Shown piece after piece: positions 51,393 through 60,426 of a DNA stretch of 64,000 nucleotides. The stretch's first letter is position 1; each line of letters opens with the position of its first letter. The stretch covers positions 62,001-126,000 of the forward strand of contig NZ_SGXM01000006.1 of assembly GCF_004217045.1 (NCBI RefSeq), read 5' to 3'. The position numbers and the translations under genes are program-made. Below the pieces are notes generated by a model. It saw only the letters and a program-made list of their open reading frames with translations. It did no database searches and was not told the DNA's origin. The DNA is from Cupriavidus agavae (GTDB lineage Bacteria > Pseudomonadota > Gammaproteobacteria > Burkholderiales > Burkholderiaceae).

Positions 51393-52314
51393 ACGGCACC
51401 GCCGGCTCCCGCAGCGCGGCTGTCTCGCCGCAGATCCAGTCGGCGAAGCTGCGTACACGCAGATCATCGAGACGCTCGCGCGGGAAGACGATGAAGTAGG
51501 AGAACTCCACGGGCAGGCGAATTGATTCGAAAAGCCTGACGAGCCGGCCCTCTTCGAGGTCCTGCTCGATCCAGTTCTTCTTGACCAGCGCCACGCCGAG
51601 CCCACTGATCGCAGCATTGATGACTAAATGGCTAGGCCAGAAAGACGGGCCTCGGCTGGCATCCACATTGGTGATGCCGGCGTGTTCGAGCCACATCGCC
51701 CAATCCGGGTTACTCACGTCAGTGTAAGTGCTGTCGTCGTGCAGCAGGGTGTGGTGTTGCAGGTCGGAGGGCTGATTCAGTGGCGCAGTGCCCTGCAGCA
51801 GAAGGGGACTGCAAACCGGGATGACCTCCACGGGCAGGCACAGGCGCGAATACAGGCCAGGATAATCACCCCTGCCATAACGAATAGCCAAGTCGAAGTC
51901 GTCGCGTTCGAAGTCGATACGGTGGTTCGATGTGGAAACCTTGAGGTCGATATCGGGATGCGCCTGCATGAAGCGGTTCATCCGCGGGATCAGCCACTTG
52001 ACCGCAAACGTTGGCGGCATGTTGACCTTGAGCTCAGGACGGTCCTTGCTGTGCAGCCGATGCGTGGCATCCGCCAACTGCTTGAATGCGATCTGTATTG
52101 CGGGCAGATAGGCGGTGCCGGCCGGCGTCAGCACCAGCGCCTTTGCGTCGCGGATGAAAAGCTGCACGCCCAAGTTTTCCTCAAGCGTCTTGACTTGGTG
52201 GCTGACCGCGGAGGGAGTGACAAACAATTCCTCGGCAGCACGGGTGAAGCTGAGGTGCCGCGCGGCCACCTCGAACGCTCGGAGGGGATTCAGGGGAGGG
52301 ATCGATCTGGACAT
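51367..52314 (-). CDS. LysR-family regulator, GcvA-like
   Basis: The 315-residue protein starts SRSIPPLNPLRAFEVAARHL with the helix-turn-helix SFTRAAEELFVTPSAVSHQV and a standard effector domain with PDIDLKVSTSNHRIDFERDD and DDFDLAIRYGRGDYPGLYSR. That pattern is typical of the GcvA branch. It is convergent with the third operon, overlapping its last gene, so it does not share a promoter with it; it may act on the divergent region at 46516-46881. The Ser/Pro-rich start is normal for GcvA types. Confidence 0.92.
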   Translation of the reverse strand: MSRSIPPLNPLRAFEVAARHLSFTRAAEELFVTPSAVSHQVKTLEENLGVQLFIRDAKALVLTPAGTAYLPAIQIAFKQLADATHRLHSKDRPELKVNMPPTFAVKWLIPRMNRFMQAHPDIDLKVSTSNHRIDFERDDFDLAIRYGRGDYPGLYSRLCLPVEVIPVCSPLLLQGTAPLNQPSDLQHHTLLHDDSTYTDVSNPDWAMWLEHAGITNVDASRGPSFWPSHLVINAAISGLGVALVKKNWIEQDLEEGRLVRLFESIRLPVEFSYFIVFPRERLDDLRVRSFADWICGETAALREPAVPFSEEPVQL

Positions 52315-52548
52315 GGTCTCGCGTTCTTGTCGGGTCGCAACACCGCTGCGTCTCCCGCCCGCCGGTCACAGGACGCCTGTCCTCATCCCGACGGAGCTGG
52401 GGATACACCATAGCACCGCAAGCAAGGGGAGGCCATAGGGTCCTTCCCCGCGCAGATCAGCTGGTCGATGGTAACGAGAGCGATCGTCGTCGACTCCCCC
52501 AAGTGTGAAGCAAGCGCCCAACTGAGGCGGGAAAGTCTCCCAGCCCAG

Positions 52549-52895
52549 AGCCGCGACTTCGAGGCCGAACTGGTGGAGTTCGATGGCGAGGAAGACCACG
52601 TCCACCTGCTGGTGAACATTCCACCCAAGGTCTCGGTGTCGTCGCTGGTGAACAGCCTCAAGGGCGTGTCCAGCGCATGATAAGGCAAAAACGTTACCCC
52701 AGTATCCGCAAGAAGCTGTGGGGCGCTGCGCTATGGTCGCCGTCCTACTTTGCCGGAAGCTGTGGCGGGGCACCCCATCGAGATCGTACGCCAGTACATC
52801 GAACAACAGAAAACGCCACATTAACCGCAGCAAAGGACGCCTACGGCGTCCGCGCTACCCTTCCCCGCCCTGAAGGGCGAGGTTTGACGCGCATT
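52549..52895 (+). mobile_element. tnpA: IS200/IS605-type TnpA (Y1 transposase) remnant
   Basis: From 52549 the plus strand reads RDFEAELVEFDGEEDHVHLL followed by VNIPPKVSVSSLVNSLKGVS, where HVH is the HUH metal motif. A frame change near 52677 leads to RYPSIRKKLWGAALWSPSYF then AGSCGGA, and another near 52772 to IEIVRQYIEQQKTPH with the catalytic Tyr. The N-terminal third of the enzyme is missing. A GCCCTGAAGGGC hairpin that resembles the family's right end follows at about 52868-52879. The element abuts a truncated quinone oxidoreductase gene. Confidence 0.8.
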
Positions 52896-53308
52896 CCGAT
52901 CAAAAAGAGGATTACGTGGCCGCAATTCTTCGCGAGACAGCCGGCCAAGGCGTTGATGTTGTGTTCGATACTATTGGTGGTAACACGTTGACCCGCAGTC
53001 CCGAAGCTCTCGGCCAACTTGGGCGCGTCGTATCGATCGTTGATACTGCGCAGCCTCAGAATCTGTTGCACGCATGGGGTAAGAACGCGAGCTATCACTT
53101 CGTGTTCACAGGACAGAACCGAGGCAAGCTCGATGAGCTCAGTGCGTTGGTTGAGCGCGGCCAACTGCGCCCGCACGTCGGTGCTGTCTATTCCCTCGCC
53201 GACATCCCGTTGGCCCACGCGCGGCTTGAGAGTTCGAACAACGGTCTGCAGGGAAAAATCGCGATAGCGGTTGGCCCTTTGGCGCTACTCGGCGTTGGTA
53301 ACGTCTGA
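52892..53308 (+). pseudogene. quinone oxidoreductase-type dehydrogenase, C-terminal fragment
   Basis: The frame is open from about 52892 and reads [20 protein letters not shown], then [20 protein letters not shown] and [20 protein letters not shown] followed by [20 protein letters not shown]. These are the last 135 residues of a zinc-type or zeta-crystallin-type medium-chain reductase. The N-terminal 200 residues with the NADP loop are missing, and an IS200-type remnant lies exactly where they should be. It is open to translation from a GTG at 52916 but cannot bind cofactor. Confidence 0.8.
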
Positions 53309-53460
53309 ACAGACGAGTCACACGAGCGAAAGAGCGGCGGCGATAGCGGCCGGAGCACCCTCACAGTTGGCATTGTTCGCGGTGTTCACCCAAACGGGTA
53401 TTGTCGAAGTAGCCCAATTTGCTATTTTTCTGGACTACAAGAGATTGCCGAGGAGAAGCA

Positions 53461-53742
53461 GTGCCAACACTTATCAAACGGCCGGACAACATCACGGAGC
53501 GCCAAAAGATGATCCTGGCAAGCCTGCAACAAGGGCATAAAGGGACATTGCAGGTATCTCCGCTATCTGGAGGGTTCACCGGCTATGTGCGCGTCTTTAA
53601 TGTTGCACGCAACGTGGATGAGTTGATTCCTTGGGGCAGTGTCTTGGCGATGATCCGTCGGGGTTTTGTCAGATTGGACGGTGACTCCCTCCAGACGTCC
53701 ACTTCGATTGTGCTGTGTGTGAAGCCGGCTGAAGGAGTCTAG
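53461..53742 (+). CDS. hypothetical 93-residue protein
   Basis: The product starts at GTG 53461 (PTLIKRPDNITERQKMILAS) with GGAGAAGCA as ribosome site; an ATG further upstream gives a poor N-terminus. A basic helical N-terminal part is followed by a beta-rich end (GYVRVFNVARNVDELIPWGS, then IRRGFVRLDGDSLQTSTSIV). Soluble; no known family. It sits alone after the broken reductase gene. Confidence 0.5.
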   Translation: MPTLIKRPDNITERQKMILASLQQGHKGTLQVSPLSGGFTGYVRVFNVARNVDELIPWGSVLAMIRRGFVRLDGDSLQTSTSIVLCVKPAEGV

Positions 53743-53929
53743 GCGCTACACTACGGCCTGAAGACGAGAATCCCCTCGAAGATCTTTAGTGCGGAAGCGT
53801 GCCTTCGCACCTACGGTCCGACGTATTTCGACTTCGTGACATTGAGCTCACGACCCGAACCGCCTCGAACAGCGTCGATGGCAGTTCGGGACCGCAGTCC
53901 GGCTCGTATGATGAGGGCCGTGGAGCGAC

Positions 53930-54403
53930 TTAGGCAGTTGCCTTCGGTACCAGCACTGCCTTACAAGCAATCTCAATCAACTGCGGGGGCATTGCAAGCC
54001 GCGAGACACCGATCAGATTGCTGGCGCATTGGGGGCGCTCTGCTCCGTACGCTGCCTTACGGACCTTTCCCGCTACTGCGAAGGCGGCATCGACATCCAG
54101 AACGTAGAGCGTTTCTTCAACGACATTGTCCAGCGTCGCACCGAATCGGCCAAGAAGCGTGGCGAGGTTTTCATAGGTTGCACGCATCTGGGCTTCCATT
54201 GTGGAGAAATCCCTCGGTTTGCCGTTCTGGTCGAGTTCGGCGGGTGCAATCAAGTTGCCATTGCTGTCGTGGCTCAGTTGACCTGACACGTAGATCTCGT
54301 TGCCCACCTGCACCGCTTGCGCATAACCATAAGCCTCTTCCCATGGTACGCCCCAATAGGCCGTATTTTTCTCGAGGGATTTAAAATGCTCAGTCAATTG
54401 CAA
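53930..54403 (-). CDS. RidA/YjgF-family protein
   Basis: The 157-residue protein has YGYAQAVQVGNEIYVSGQLS, then MEAQMRATYENLATLLGRFG and ATLDNVVEETLYVLDVDAAF and ends SRLAMPPQLIEIACKAVLVP. This matches the RidA (YjgF/YER057c/UK114) family, small trimeric proteins that hydrolyse reactive enamine/imine intermediates. The arginine before the C-terminal strand that contacts substrate carboxylate in RidA is not obvious here (RPQCASNLIGVSRLAM), so it may be one of the Rid subfamilies without that activity. It has its own transcription unit. Confidence 0.92.
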   Translation of the reverse strand: MQLTEHFKSLEKNTAYWGVPWEEAYGYAQAVQVGNEIYVSGQLSHDSNGNLIAPAELDQNGKPRDFSTMEAQMRATYENLATLLGRFGATLDNVVEETLYVLDVDAAFAVAGKVRKAAYGAERPQCASNLIGVSRLAMPPQLIEIACKAVLVPKATA

Positions 54404-54819
54404 CTCCTGGGAGTAAATAGCGATCGCAGAGAACTACGTTCGGCTTTTGGAAGGGGTCAAGGCTAACACCTTAAATGCGATCTGCACCCGCAAGTAGCCT
54501 CTTTCATCGCATCTTATCGGCTGATTAGAAAAATAATAGATCGGCGATGGTCTGCTCGCCTTACGACTTCTGTCGTAGACAACTAGGCCTCTGGATCACT
54601 GTGCGTCTGACTCGACGGCCTCCGCTCGTGGGGCAGCACCGGTCGGTATCCTTTTTGCCAACAAGCGCTCACATCGGAGCTAGCTACGCCAATCAGGCGT
54701 CGACGAAACGGTACGGCGCTCACACGTGGCTGTTCAAATGAGGTGCTTTCCGTACGGCCGAACTATCAGGACATCCCTTCGTTCTGGATCTAAGCTGGAA
54801 GGAAGAATAGGAGGCAGTA
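54404..54819. other. intergenic, nothing recognised
   Basis: About 415 bases, AT-rich around 54520-54545, without a supported gene. Confidence 0.4.
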
Positions 54820-55011
54820 ATGGCGCAGCGCCGATTCCGCGATGTAGTGATGCTTAACCGGTACATGCTCGAAACGAGAGCCGAGATCGCGGCAACAGAG
54901 CGTCGTCTTTGCGCGCTGCAAGCAAAGGATGCGGATGCAACCGAAGAGGCTAAAAGGCTCTCCTCATTACAGGCCTCTCTGGCTGGTCTGAAGCTCGCTC
55001 TTTCCAGCTGA
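54820..55011 (+). CDS. small coiled-coil protein, relative of 4124-4357
   Basis: The 63-residue protein reads AQRRFRDVVMLNRYMLETRA, then EIAATERRLCALQAKDADAT and a leucine-rich helix LSSLQASLAGLKLALSS. The N-terminal RD-x-VM-x-x-RY motif and two-helix layout match the protein at 4124-4357. GGAGGCAGTA before the ATG is a strong ribosome site. Probably a helical hairpin or dimer with an unknown role; the pair suggests a family that is common in this genome. Confidence 0.6.
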   Translation: MAQRRFRDVVMLNRYMLETRAEIAATERRLCALQAKDADATEEAKRLSSLQASLAGLKLALSS

Positions 55012-55912
55012 AAACTCTCGCTGAACGTGAAGGGCAGGCGCAAGCGCATCTGAAGTGGTTGTCTCGTCGGTTCACTAGCAGTTTCTCGCCTGGCAGTGTT
55101 AGTTCGGCGAGCGCGATAGCGGATTTACCTTCCCGCTAAGTGCGTGCGATCAGGACAGGCGCGAGAACAGACCGTTCTCACGACCGGTTTGCTGCATCTG
55201 GCCTCAATGCTGCGGCTAATTTTCGGGATGTATGAGTTCGGGTGTAATCGGGCTCAGTTAGAGAAACCGCACGCAGGCGGCTTCTCATAAGCCTGGAAGG
55301 CTAAATTCCGGCGGCGTTACTCCTTACGCTGTTGCTTGCGCCTTGCTGATTCTCCTGGTTCTGCTGCTGATTCCCTTGTTGGCCAGTGCCCTGCTGCTGG
55401 CAACCTCGCTGTTGGCTTCCTTGCCCATCTCATTGCTGCTATCCGTCCTGCTGCACCTGTCAACCTCGACTCCGTCCGGACGGAACAAGCCACTAGGTGG
55501 ACAGACCATTAGGAACAAGATCCGTCATGATCGGAGTCCTTCCGTGGGCTGCAGCACCCGTAGGCTCGACAAGTCGCAACACTTACGTGTGATGTGACAC
55601 GTCCTCGGGTAGTTCAAGCTCCCTTGTACAAATCTCGGGCTTCTTACACCTGAAAGCCAGCCGATCGGATCCATTGCCATATGAGAGCCAGCGCCACTCT
55701 TCGGACTGCCATCGTTTGTGGCTGGGAAGGGTGAACACATTTGGGTCCCACTGCAGCGGAGTATCAGTATTTATTACCGCAAAAGCGAATGTTGCCGAGA
55801 GAAAACCAGATTTTGGCCGCCGTCAGCTTGGGATTGCAATCGAATCCGGGTAACGGCCATAAGTGAAAGGGGAGCCGGGTTCTTAGCCCTTTCGAAGGTT
55901 CGAGCGATCGGT
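55012..55912. other. long stretch with a degraded glutamine-rich frame
   Basis: On the minus strand, about 55310-55425, one frame reads QGSQQRGCQQQGTGQQGNQQ, then QNQENQQGASNS, but it has stop codons upstream and no start, so it is a remnant of a Gln-rich protein. No other gene seen in this 900-base stretch. Confidence 0.4.
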
Positions 55913-56347
55913 TCAAACGCAACCGGGGCCCCGTGCCGCTGCGACGCGCAGCAGGATATCGACCACCTCATGGATGGAGACCGGCTTTACCAAGTAATGG
56001 TCAAAGCCTGCGGCGCGAGCCCGCGCCCGATCAACATCTTTGTCCCACCCTGTTATGGCGATGAGGGTGATAGGGTGCGCGTTTGAAGCTGCCCGCAAAT
56101 CCCGAGCGAGCGAACAACCGTCTATATCGGGCAAATCGATGTCGAGAAGCGCCACCTGTGGCATGAAGTCTGGCGCCTCATGCAGAGCTTGCAAACCGCG
56201 ATAGAACACTCTTGTCTGGCACGACATCGTTTCGAGCAGGAATCCGACGCTGTCCGCCGCATCCCGACTATCATCGACGATCATCACCCTTAGCCCGTCC
56301 AGGTTGATGCCGTCAGAGGGTGTGTGAGATGCGCGTGTCCCTTGCAT
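55913..56347 (-). CDS. receiver-only response regulator (2)
   Basis: The 144-residue protein is a single CheY-like receiver domain after a short leader: LRVMIVDDSRDAADSVGFLL with the acidic pair, phosphoacceptor Asp69 in ALLDIDLPDIDG, the Thr in AITGWDKD and the Lys in HYLVKPVS. There is no output domain. It overlaps by one base the end of the upstream receiver gene, which itself starts three bases after the KaiC-like gene, so the three form one operon. It may relay a phosphate between the KaiC-like ATPase and another partner. Confidence 0.92.
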   Translation of the reverse strand: MQGTRASHTPSDGINLDGLRVMIVDDSRDAADSVGFLLETMSCQTRVFYRGLQALHEAPDFMPQVALLDIDLPDIDGCSLARDLRAASNAHPITLIAITGWDKDVDRARARAAGFDHYLVKPVSIHEVVDILLRVAAARGPGCV

Positions 56348-56721
56348 TAAGGAGTAATCCCTCGAACTCGAGCAAGGCGTAGCACAGCGTGGATTATCTC
56401 CGCAGGCAAGCAGGGCTTCTCGAAGACTTCATCAAAGTATTCCGGATGCTGGCGACCGACGTCAGCCTGTGCAGCAGTCAGCAAAATAAGGGGGATGTGC
56501 TGAAATGCGGTGTTTGACCGCATCGCTTTTGCGAGTTCAAGGCCCGTCATGATCGGCATCATGAAATCTGTAATCACGACAGCCGGTTTTACCTTGGCAA
56601 TCAGCAGCAATCCCGCTGCTCCGTCGGCAGCAGTATGAACATCCAATCCCTCGGCCGCGAGCAGGAACGCCAAAGCATCGGCGTTCATTGTCTCGTCGTC
56701 AATGACGACTACGGTTGCCAT
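56347..56721 (-). CDS. receiver-only response regulator (1)
   Basis: The 124-residue protein is a lone receiver domain: ATVVVIDDETMNADALAFLL, phosphoacceptor Asp52 in VITDFMMPIMTG, Thr in LLTAAQADVG and Lys in VFEKPCLPAEII. It has no output domain. The start is three bases after the stop of the KaiC-like ATPase gene and the end overlaps the second regulator. Paired single-domain regulators behind a KaiC-like protein are a known arrangement in proteobacteria and archaea, where they seem to form signalling modules separate from the clock. Confidence 0.92.
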   Translation of the reverse strand: MATVVVIDDETMNADALAFLLAAEGLDVHTAADGAAGLLLIAKVKPAVVITDFMMPIMTGLELAKAMRSNTAFQHIPLILLTAAQADVGRQHPEYFDEVFEKPCLPAEIIHAVLRLARVRGITP

Positions 56722-56724
56722 GGT

Positions 56725-58191
56725 TCAGGACTCGTGGGATGGTTGCGCACCGGCACTATTCGAAGTCAAGTCGCGCACGCCGCGAGCCTCCGACACATCC
56801 AGGCGGTTAGCGACTCGCAATCCGCCAGATTCGATCACCACGTCGTGGAAGGTGGTATCGAATGCGCTATCACGCATCTTGACTACGCCGATGAACCTTC
56901 GTACTTCGCCGTCTTGGCGCGCGTGGCGAAGATGAACCAGATTATCCATCAGACTACCGTATTCAGGCGGCGGATCCGTGCCCAGAACCCCATCGACTTC
57001 CGGCATCTCCAGCGTTGCGATTGTCGATACACCCAAGGCGCGCAATTCATTAGCCAGCGCGGTATAGAACTCGATGAGCCGTGCTGGTTCAAACGCAGAA
57101 CGCTGGAAGCCCGCAATGCCGTCGACAAAGAGCCTTCGCACACCGCGCTCGCGTACGGCCGCCAGGAGTTGGTGACCGAGATGATCCAGAAAGTTCTCTG
57201 TCATCGGGTTCCAGACGATCGAGACCGCGCCGGTTGCCTCCAGCGCTTCCAGATCCATCCCCAGAGCTCGGCTTTTGGCTTTCAATCTCTGCGGCGATTC
57301 ATAGAAGCCGAAGAAAAGACCCGGGTCCTGCGAAGTTGCGAGCTTCAGGAAGTTGAGTCCAAAGGTCGTTTTACCGCTGCCTGCCGGACCCATCAGTAGG
57401 GTCACTGCCGCCGCCGGGAGGCCGCCTCCGATTAACAACTCCAAGCCATGCACACCTGTCTCAATGCGCTCGACGTCGACCCATCGTTCGTGTGAAGGAG
57501 TGCGATGGAGCGCTTCCAAGCGGGGATAGATCTCAATTCCGGCGGGAAGAATCTGATATTGGTGCAGACCACCCAGCCCCGCGCTACCGCGGGATTTGGA
57601 GACACGAATGCGGCGTACCGTCCGGATGCCGACAAGTTCCTCTTTCAGTTGGATGACGCCGTCGACCATCGTATGCTCGGGGCTGACTTCGTCGATGCTC
57701 GCACTCGTCAGGAACAAAACCGTGCAGCCGGTGAACGCGGCATGGCTCTGCAATTCCGCTACGAATGTTTTGACGTCTAGCGCGGATTCGGCTTTGTCCT
57801 TTGCGATGAGTAGCCCGTCCAAGATTAGGGTCGTACAACTATGTCGCGCAAGTTCAGTGCGCAGTGCCTTGACCAAGGCGGGAAGTCCGTCGTCTCGCAG
57901 CACGTTGAACAGGCTGATGTAGAACACTTCGCGACCGACCGCCGCAGGATCATAGAAGCCGAACGTCGACAGAGCCTGAAAGAGCCGGTCGTGCGACTCG
58001 GCGAGCAAGGTGACGTACAAGATACGCCCGCTATTCCTCGCTTGATGAAAGGCAATCTGGTTGGCAAGGATCGTTTTCCCGGCGCCAGGGCTTCCTTGAA
58101 CGATGTAGGCCGCGCCTTGCACCAGTCCGCCGCAAAGGATGGTATCGAAGCCTGGAACACCGCTTTGAACGCGAACTAGTTCTTTTGTCAT
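56725..58191 (-). CDS. KaiC-like double-domain ATPase
   Basis: The 488-residue protein has two RecA-like domains: Walker A GSPGAGKT at 33-40 with Walker B TTLILDG at 119-125, and Walker A GPAGSGKT at 268-275 with RRLFVDG as the second Walker B. The neat doubling and the start SGVPGFDTILCGGLVQGAAY place it in the KaiC family (RecA-superfamily, circadian-like). The domain-1 sequence LLAESHDRL lacks the paired acidic residues seen in true clock KaiC, and no kaiA or kaiB is present, so it is unlikely to run a 24-hour clock. It is the first gene of an operon with two receiver-only regulators. Confidence 0.94.
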   Translation of the reverse strand: MTKELVRVQSGVPGFDTILCGGLVQGAAYIVQGSPGAGKTILANQIAFHQARNSGRILYVTLLAESHDRLFQALSTFGFYDPAAVGREVFYISLFNVLRDDGLPALVKALRTELARHSCTTLILDGLLIAKDKAESALDVKTFVAELQSHAAFTGCTVLFLTSASIDEVSPEHTMVDGVIQLKEELVGIRTVRRIRVSKSRGSAGLGGLHQYQILPAGIEIYPRLEALHRTPSHERWVDVERIETGVHGLELLIGGGLPAAAVTLLMGPAGSGKTTFGLNFLKLATSQDPGLFFGFYESPQRLKAKSRALGMDLEALEATGAVSIVWNPMTENFLDHLGHQLLAAVRERGVRRLFVDGIAGFQRSAFEPARLIEFYTALANELRALGVSTIATLEMPEVDGVLGTDPPPEYGSLMDNLVHLRHARQDGEVRRFIGVVKMRDSAFDTTFHDVVIESGGLRVANRLDVSEARGVRDLTSNSAGAQPSHES

Positions 58192-58695
58192 GGCGAGATC
58201 AATAGCAAAGGAGCGTAGATGTAGTCGGTGTCAAAAGGAAGTATTTCGACTCGAGACTACATGCCGCAGAGCATTCCATTCTAGCTGAGTCGGCCAGCTG
58301 GTCGCCTTGTCACAGTTTTGGCGGAACCTGCTTCCAGCGAAACCTTGTCGAGCTAACGGTCAGCCTGAGTATTTCGGTCTTATAGTGAGGGACACTCGCG
58401 CACACAACTTAGATAGTTGGGGCCTATACCAAAGGCCGGGCGTACGGGATAGCGTTTTGGACGGCTGAATGCGTTCGGGACATTGCTCGGAAGGGAGCAG
58501 CCCTCGTCTTGAGCCGCGCAGGTGACTGTGCGTTCTAGCGGCTGCGGGGCTGACAAATCGATGAACACGGTCGGTGGACCGCGTAATAACGGTGAACCAC
58601 GCCCGCGACTTCCTGCACGAGAAGCTTTAGATTCCGAGGGAGCGGCAAGCCAAGTTGCAAGATGGAAGAAACGGTCGCCTGTGGTTCCCAAGAAT
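58192..58695. other. intergenic before the small-RNA-like element
   Basis: It should hold the promoter of the KaiC-like operon, read on the minus strand. No gene recognised. Confidence 0.4.
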
Positions 58696-58810
58696 CACCC
58701 GTTCGGGCGATGCGCGGCCGGGTGCATTTTGAGAATGTTTGGTTGGCCGAGAACTCGGCCCCTTTGCAATCCATTTGCGCCACTTCCTACCCCGTCGTGG
58801 CGTTTTTTTT
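58696..58810 (+). ncRNA. small-RNA-like element, copy B
   Basis: This copy matches 6303-6417 in sequence blocks and in structure: the 5' block CACCCGTTCGGGCGATGCGC, the stem GGCCGA (58745-58750) with TCGGCC (58755-58760) and loop GAAC, then CCCC-x-TTGCAATCCATTTG and the terminator CGCCAC (58778-58783) with GTGGCG (58797-58802) and eight T. Compensated loop changes and stem conservation are seen against copy A. It lies upstream of the KaiC-like operon on the opposite strand. Targets are unknown. Confidence 0.55.
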
Positions 58811-58882
58811 CTTCTACCCGTTTGCGGCTCAGCATCACCCGCTACGGACCACATGGATAGGCGCCGAGGGCTGACTAGCCTC

Positions 58883-59242
58883 CTAGAAGCCCACTATCCT
58901 TGGGCACGGAAGAACCATTTCGCCGTCAACTGTTCGGGTCTGGCTGCGCTGCGCTGCGCAGCTTAGTGCGCCGTCGCAGGAGAGCATTCGTTCGTTGAGT
59001 CCAGGAAACGACGAAGCATCCCACTGCGATGCAATCGCTGGAGCTTGCATAGCGGGCGCGCTATAGGCTGCACGAGGTTGGTCGGGCGTTCTTGCGAGAG
59101 CCAAGCGTACGGCCAAGACTTCATCCAAATGCCGGAGTTGAGCTGCAATGCGTCTGCGACGTCGTGGCCTCCGTGCGGCGAAGCACGCCAAAACGAAAAT
59201 AGCGGTACAAACGGTCGCGCAAAGCGGAAGGAAAATCGGCAT
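58883..59242 (-). CDS. possible small membrane protein
   Basis: From ATG 59242 the frame reads PIFLPLCATVCTAIFVLACF, a single membrane helix, then AARRPRRRRRIAAQLRHLDE, a basic cytoplasmic-side stretch. The later part is polar and of ordinary composition. A start further upstream at 59356 is also open. No family is recognised, and the tail may be non-coding. Confidence 0.35.
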   Translation of the reverse strand: MPIFLPLCATVCTAIFVLACFAARRPRRRRRIAAQLRHLDEVLAVRLALARTPDQPRAAYSAPAMQAPAIASQWDASSFPGLNERMLSCDGALSCAAQRSQTRTVDGEMVLPCPRIVGF

Positions 59243-59424
59243 GGCAGCGGAGAGGCCGCAGTTATAGGCATGTCGGTACGCGAGCGATGGAACTTGAGGG
59301 ACCAAGATCCACTGCGCGTTGGCATGGACTTTTATTAGAGCCGAGACAGATTGCACGAATCATGCGCGATTCTGAGCTTCGGCGGACGGGTGCCCGGACT
59401 GTCCCAGCAGTGATATTGCTGGGC

Positions 59425-59697
59425 CTACTCGAATTCCAGCATAACGTTGACGATGCGCCTCCCGAACTGCAACGCTGCCTGTTCTGCAGCCTCACGAGTG
59501 AAGTAGTCGCATTCGTCGTTGCGGTCATCGTCAAAGTCGGTATTGATCGATGGCACGTCGGTCCGCCCGACGCCGACGAAGTAACTCCATTTTGGCCCTG
59601 GGCACGAGGTGGGCAGTCGTCTTTGGAGTTGGTAAGCCAACGCGTAAATGTAGAGGCCACGGTAGAACGTCGTCACCCAGCGTACTCGCTGATCCAT
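59425..59697 (-). CDS. hypothetical 90-residue protein
   Basis: The product reads DQRVRWVTTFYRGLYIYALA, then YQLQRRLPTSCPGPKWSYFV and an acidic stretch SINTDFDDDRNDECDYFTRE and a helix AAEQAALQFGRRIVNVMLEF. Natural composition and a strong ribosome site (AAAAGGAACTCC) support it as real. No signal peptide; family not recognised. Confidence 0.55.
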   Translation of the reverse strand: MDQRVRWVTTFYRGLYIYALAYQLQRRLPTSCPGPKWSYFVGVGRTDVPSINTDFDDDRNDECDYFTREAAEQAALQFGRRIVNVMLEFE

Positions 59698-60426
59698 TTG
59701 GAGTTCCTTTTATCTCTTGCGTGGGACGCTAGCGCAATCGACTCTGCAGGCAGCGGATTCCGTCGAACGCGTGCTGACGAATATATCAACGTGTGACACT
59801 TATCCACATCGTCCAAATGGTGGGGAGCGCACGCCAGTGCATGATGACTTTTCTTGAGATTTGCGGACGCCTATAGCGTCCAGCTCGGTATCAGCCCGCC
59901 GAAAACTTTGCGAGTGAAAGTGATAAATAAAGCACATTTACACAAGGTGGAGCGACTTTCAAGCTTGAAACCTCAGTAGTGGGCATTTACCGTCGCAAGG
60001 TTCCACTGGGCGCATCGGTTGTATGCCTTAAACGGCACTTTTCCCGTTGAAGGTACGGAACCGGTATTACTGGGCCTTTTAAATATCGAGTGGATGCGGT
60101 CGCTCCATCGGAATCGTTCAGCGCCGAATCGGACCGTTTCGGGAAGTTGCCCAATCGAGAGATAGCCACAGAGTGCCAGTCAGATTGTCACCTGCCATCG
60201 CACCAGCGCAGGCCAGAATGTGGCAGGGGCAGCCAGGGCAACCGGCACGCAGAGCCAGTCCGAGACGCCCCCGCAAAGACGCCGTCAACCGCAGAATGCG
60301 AAAACGAAATCTCCTGTTCAGGACCGCAAAAGTTGAAGCCTGATTGTGCTACAAACCTCCACAGGGGAGATGACGCGCCTCTAAGCATCCGGCCACGTCC
60401 CTCGTCTTTAGCAACTTATTTTCGGC
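59698..60426. other. long intergenic stretch
   Basis: About 730 bases with lower GC, especially 59900-60090. No supported gene; it contains the promoter region of the acyltransferase gene at 60427. Confidence 0.4.

Noticed and set aside
55343-55597. A Leu-rich plus-strand frame that looks like a membrane protein
   Set aside because: It is the complement of the glutamine/serine-rich remnant; repeated CTG/CAG codons produce Leu on one strand and Gln on the other.
56635-57399. A 254-codon plus-strand frame opposite the KaiC-like gene
   Set aside because: Shadow of the KaiC-like ATPase; no motif of its own.
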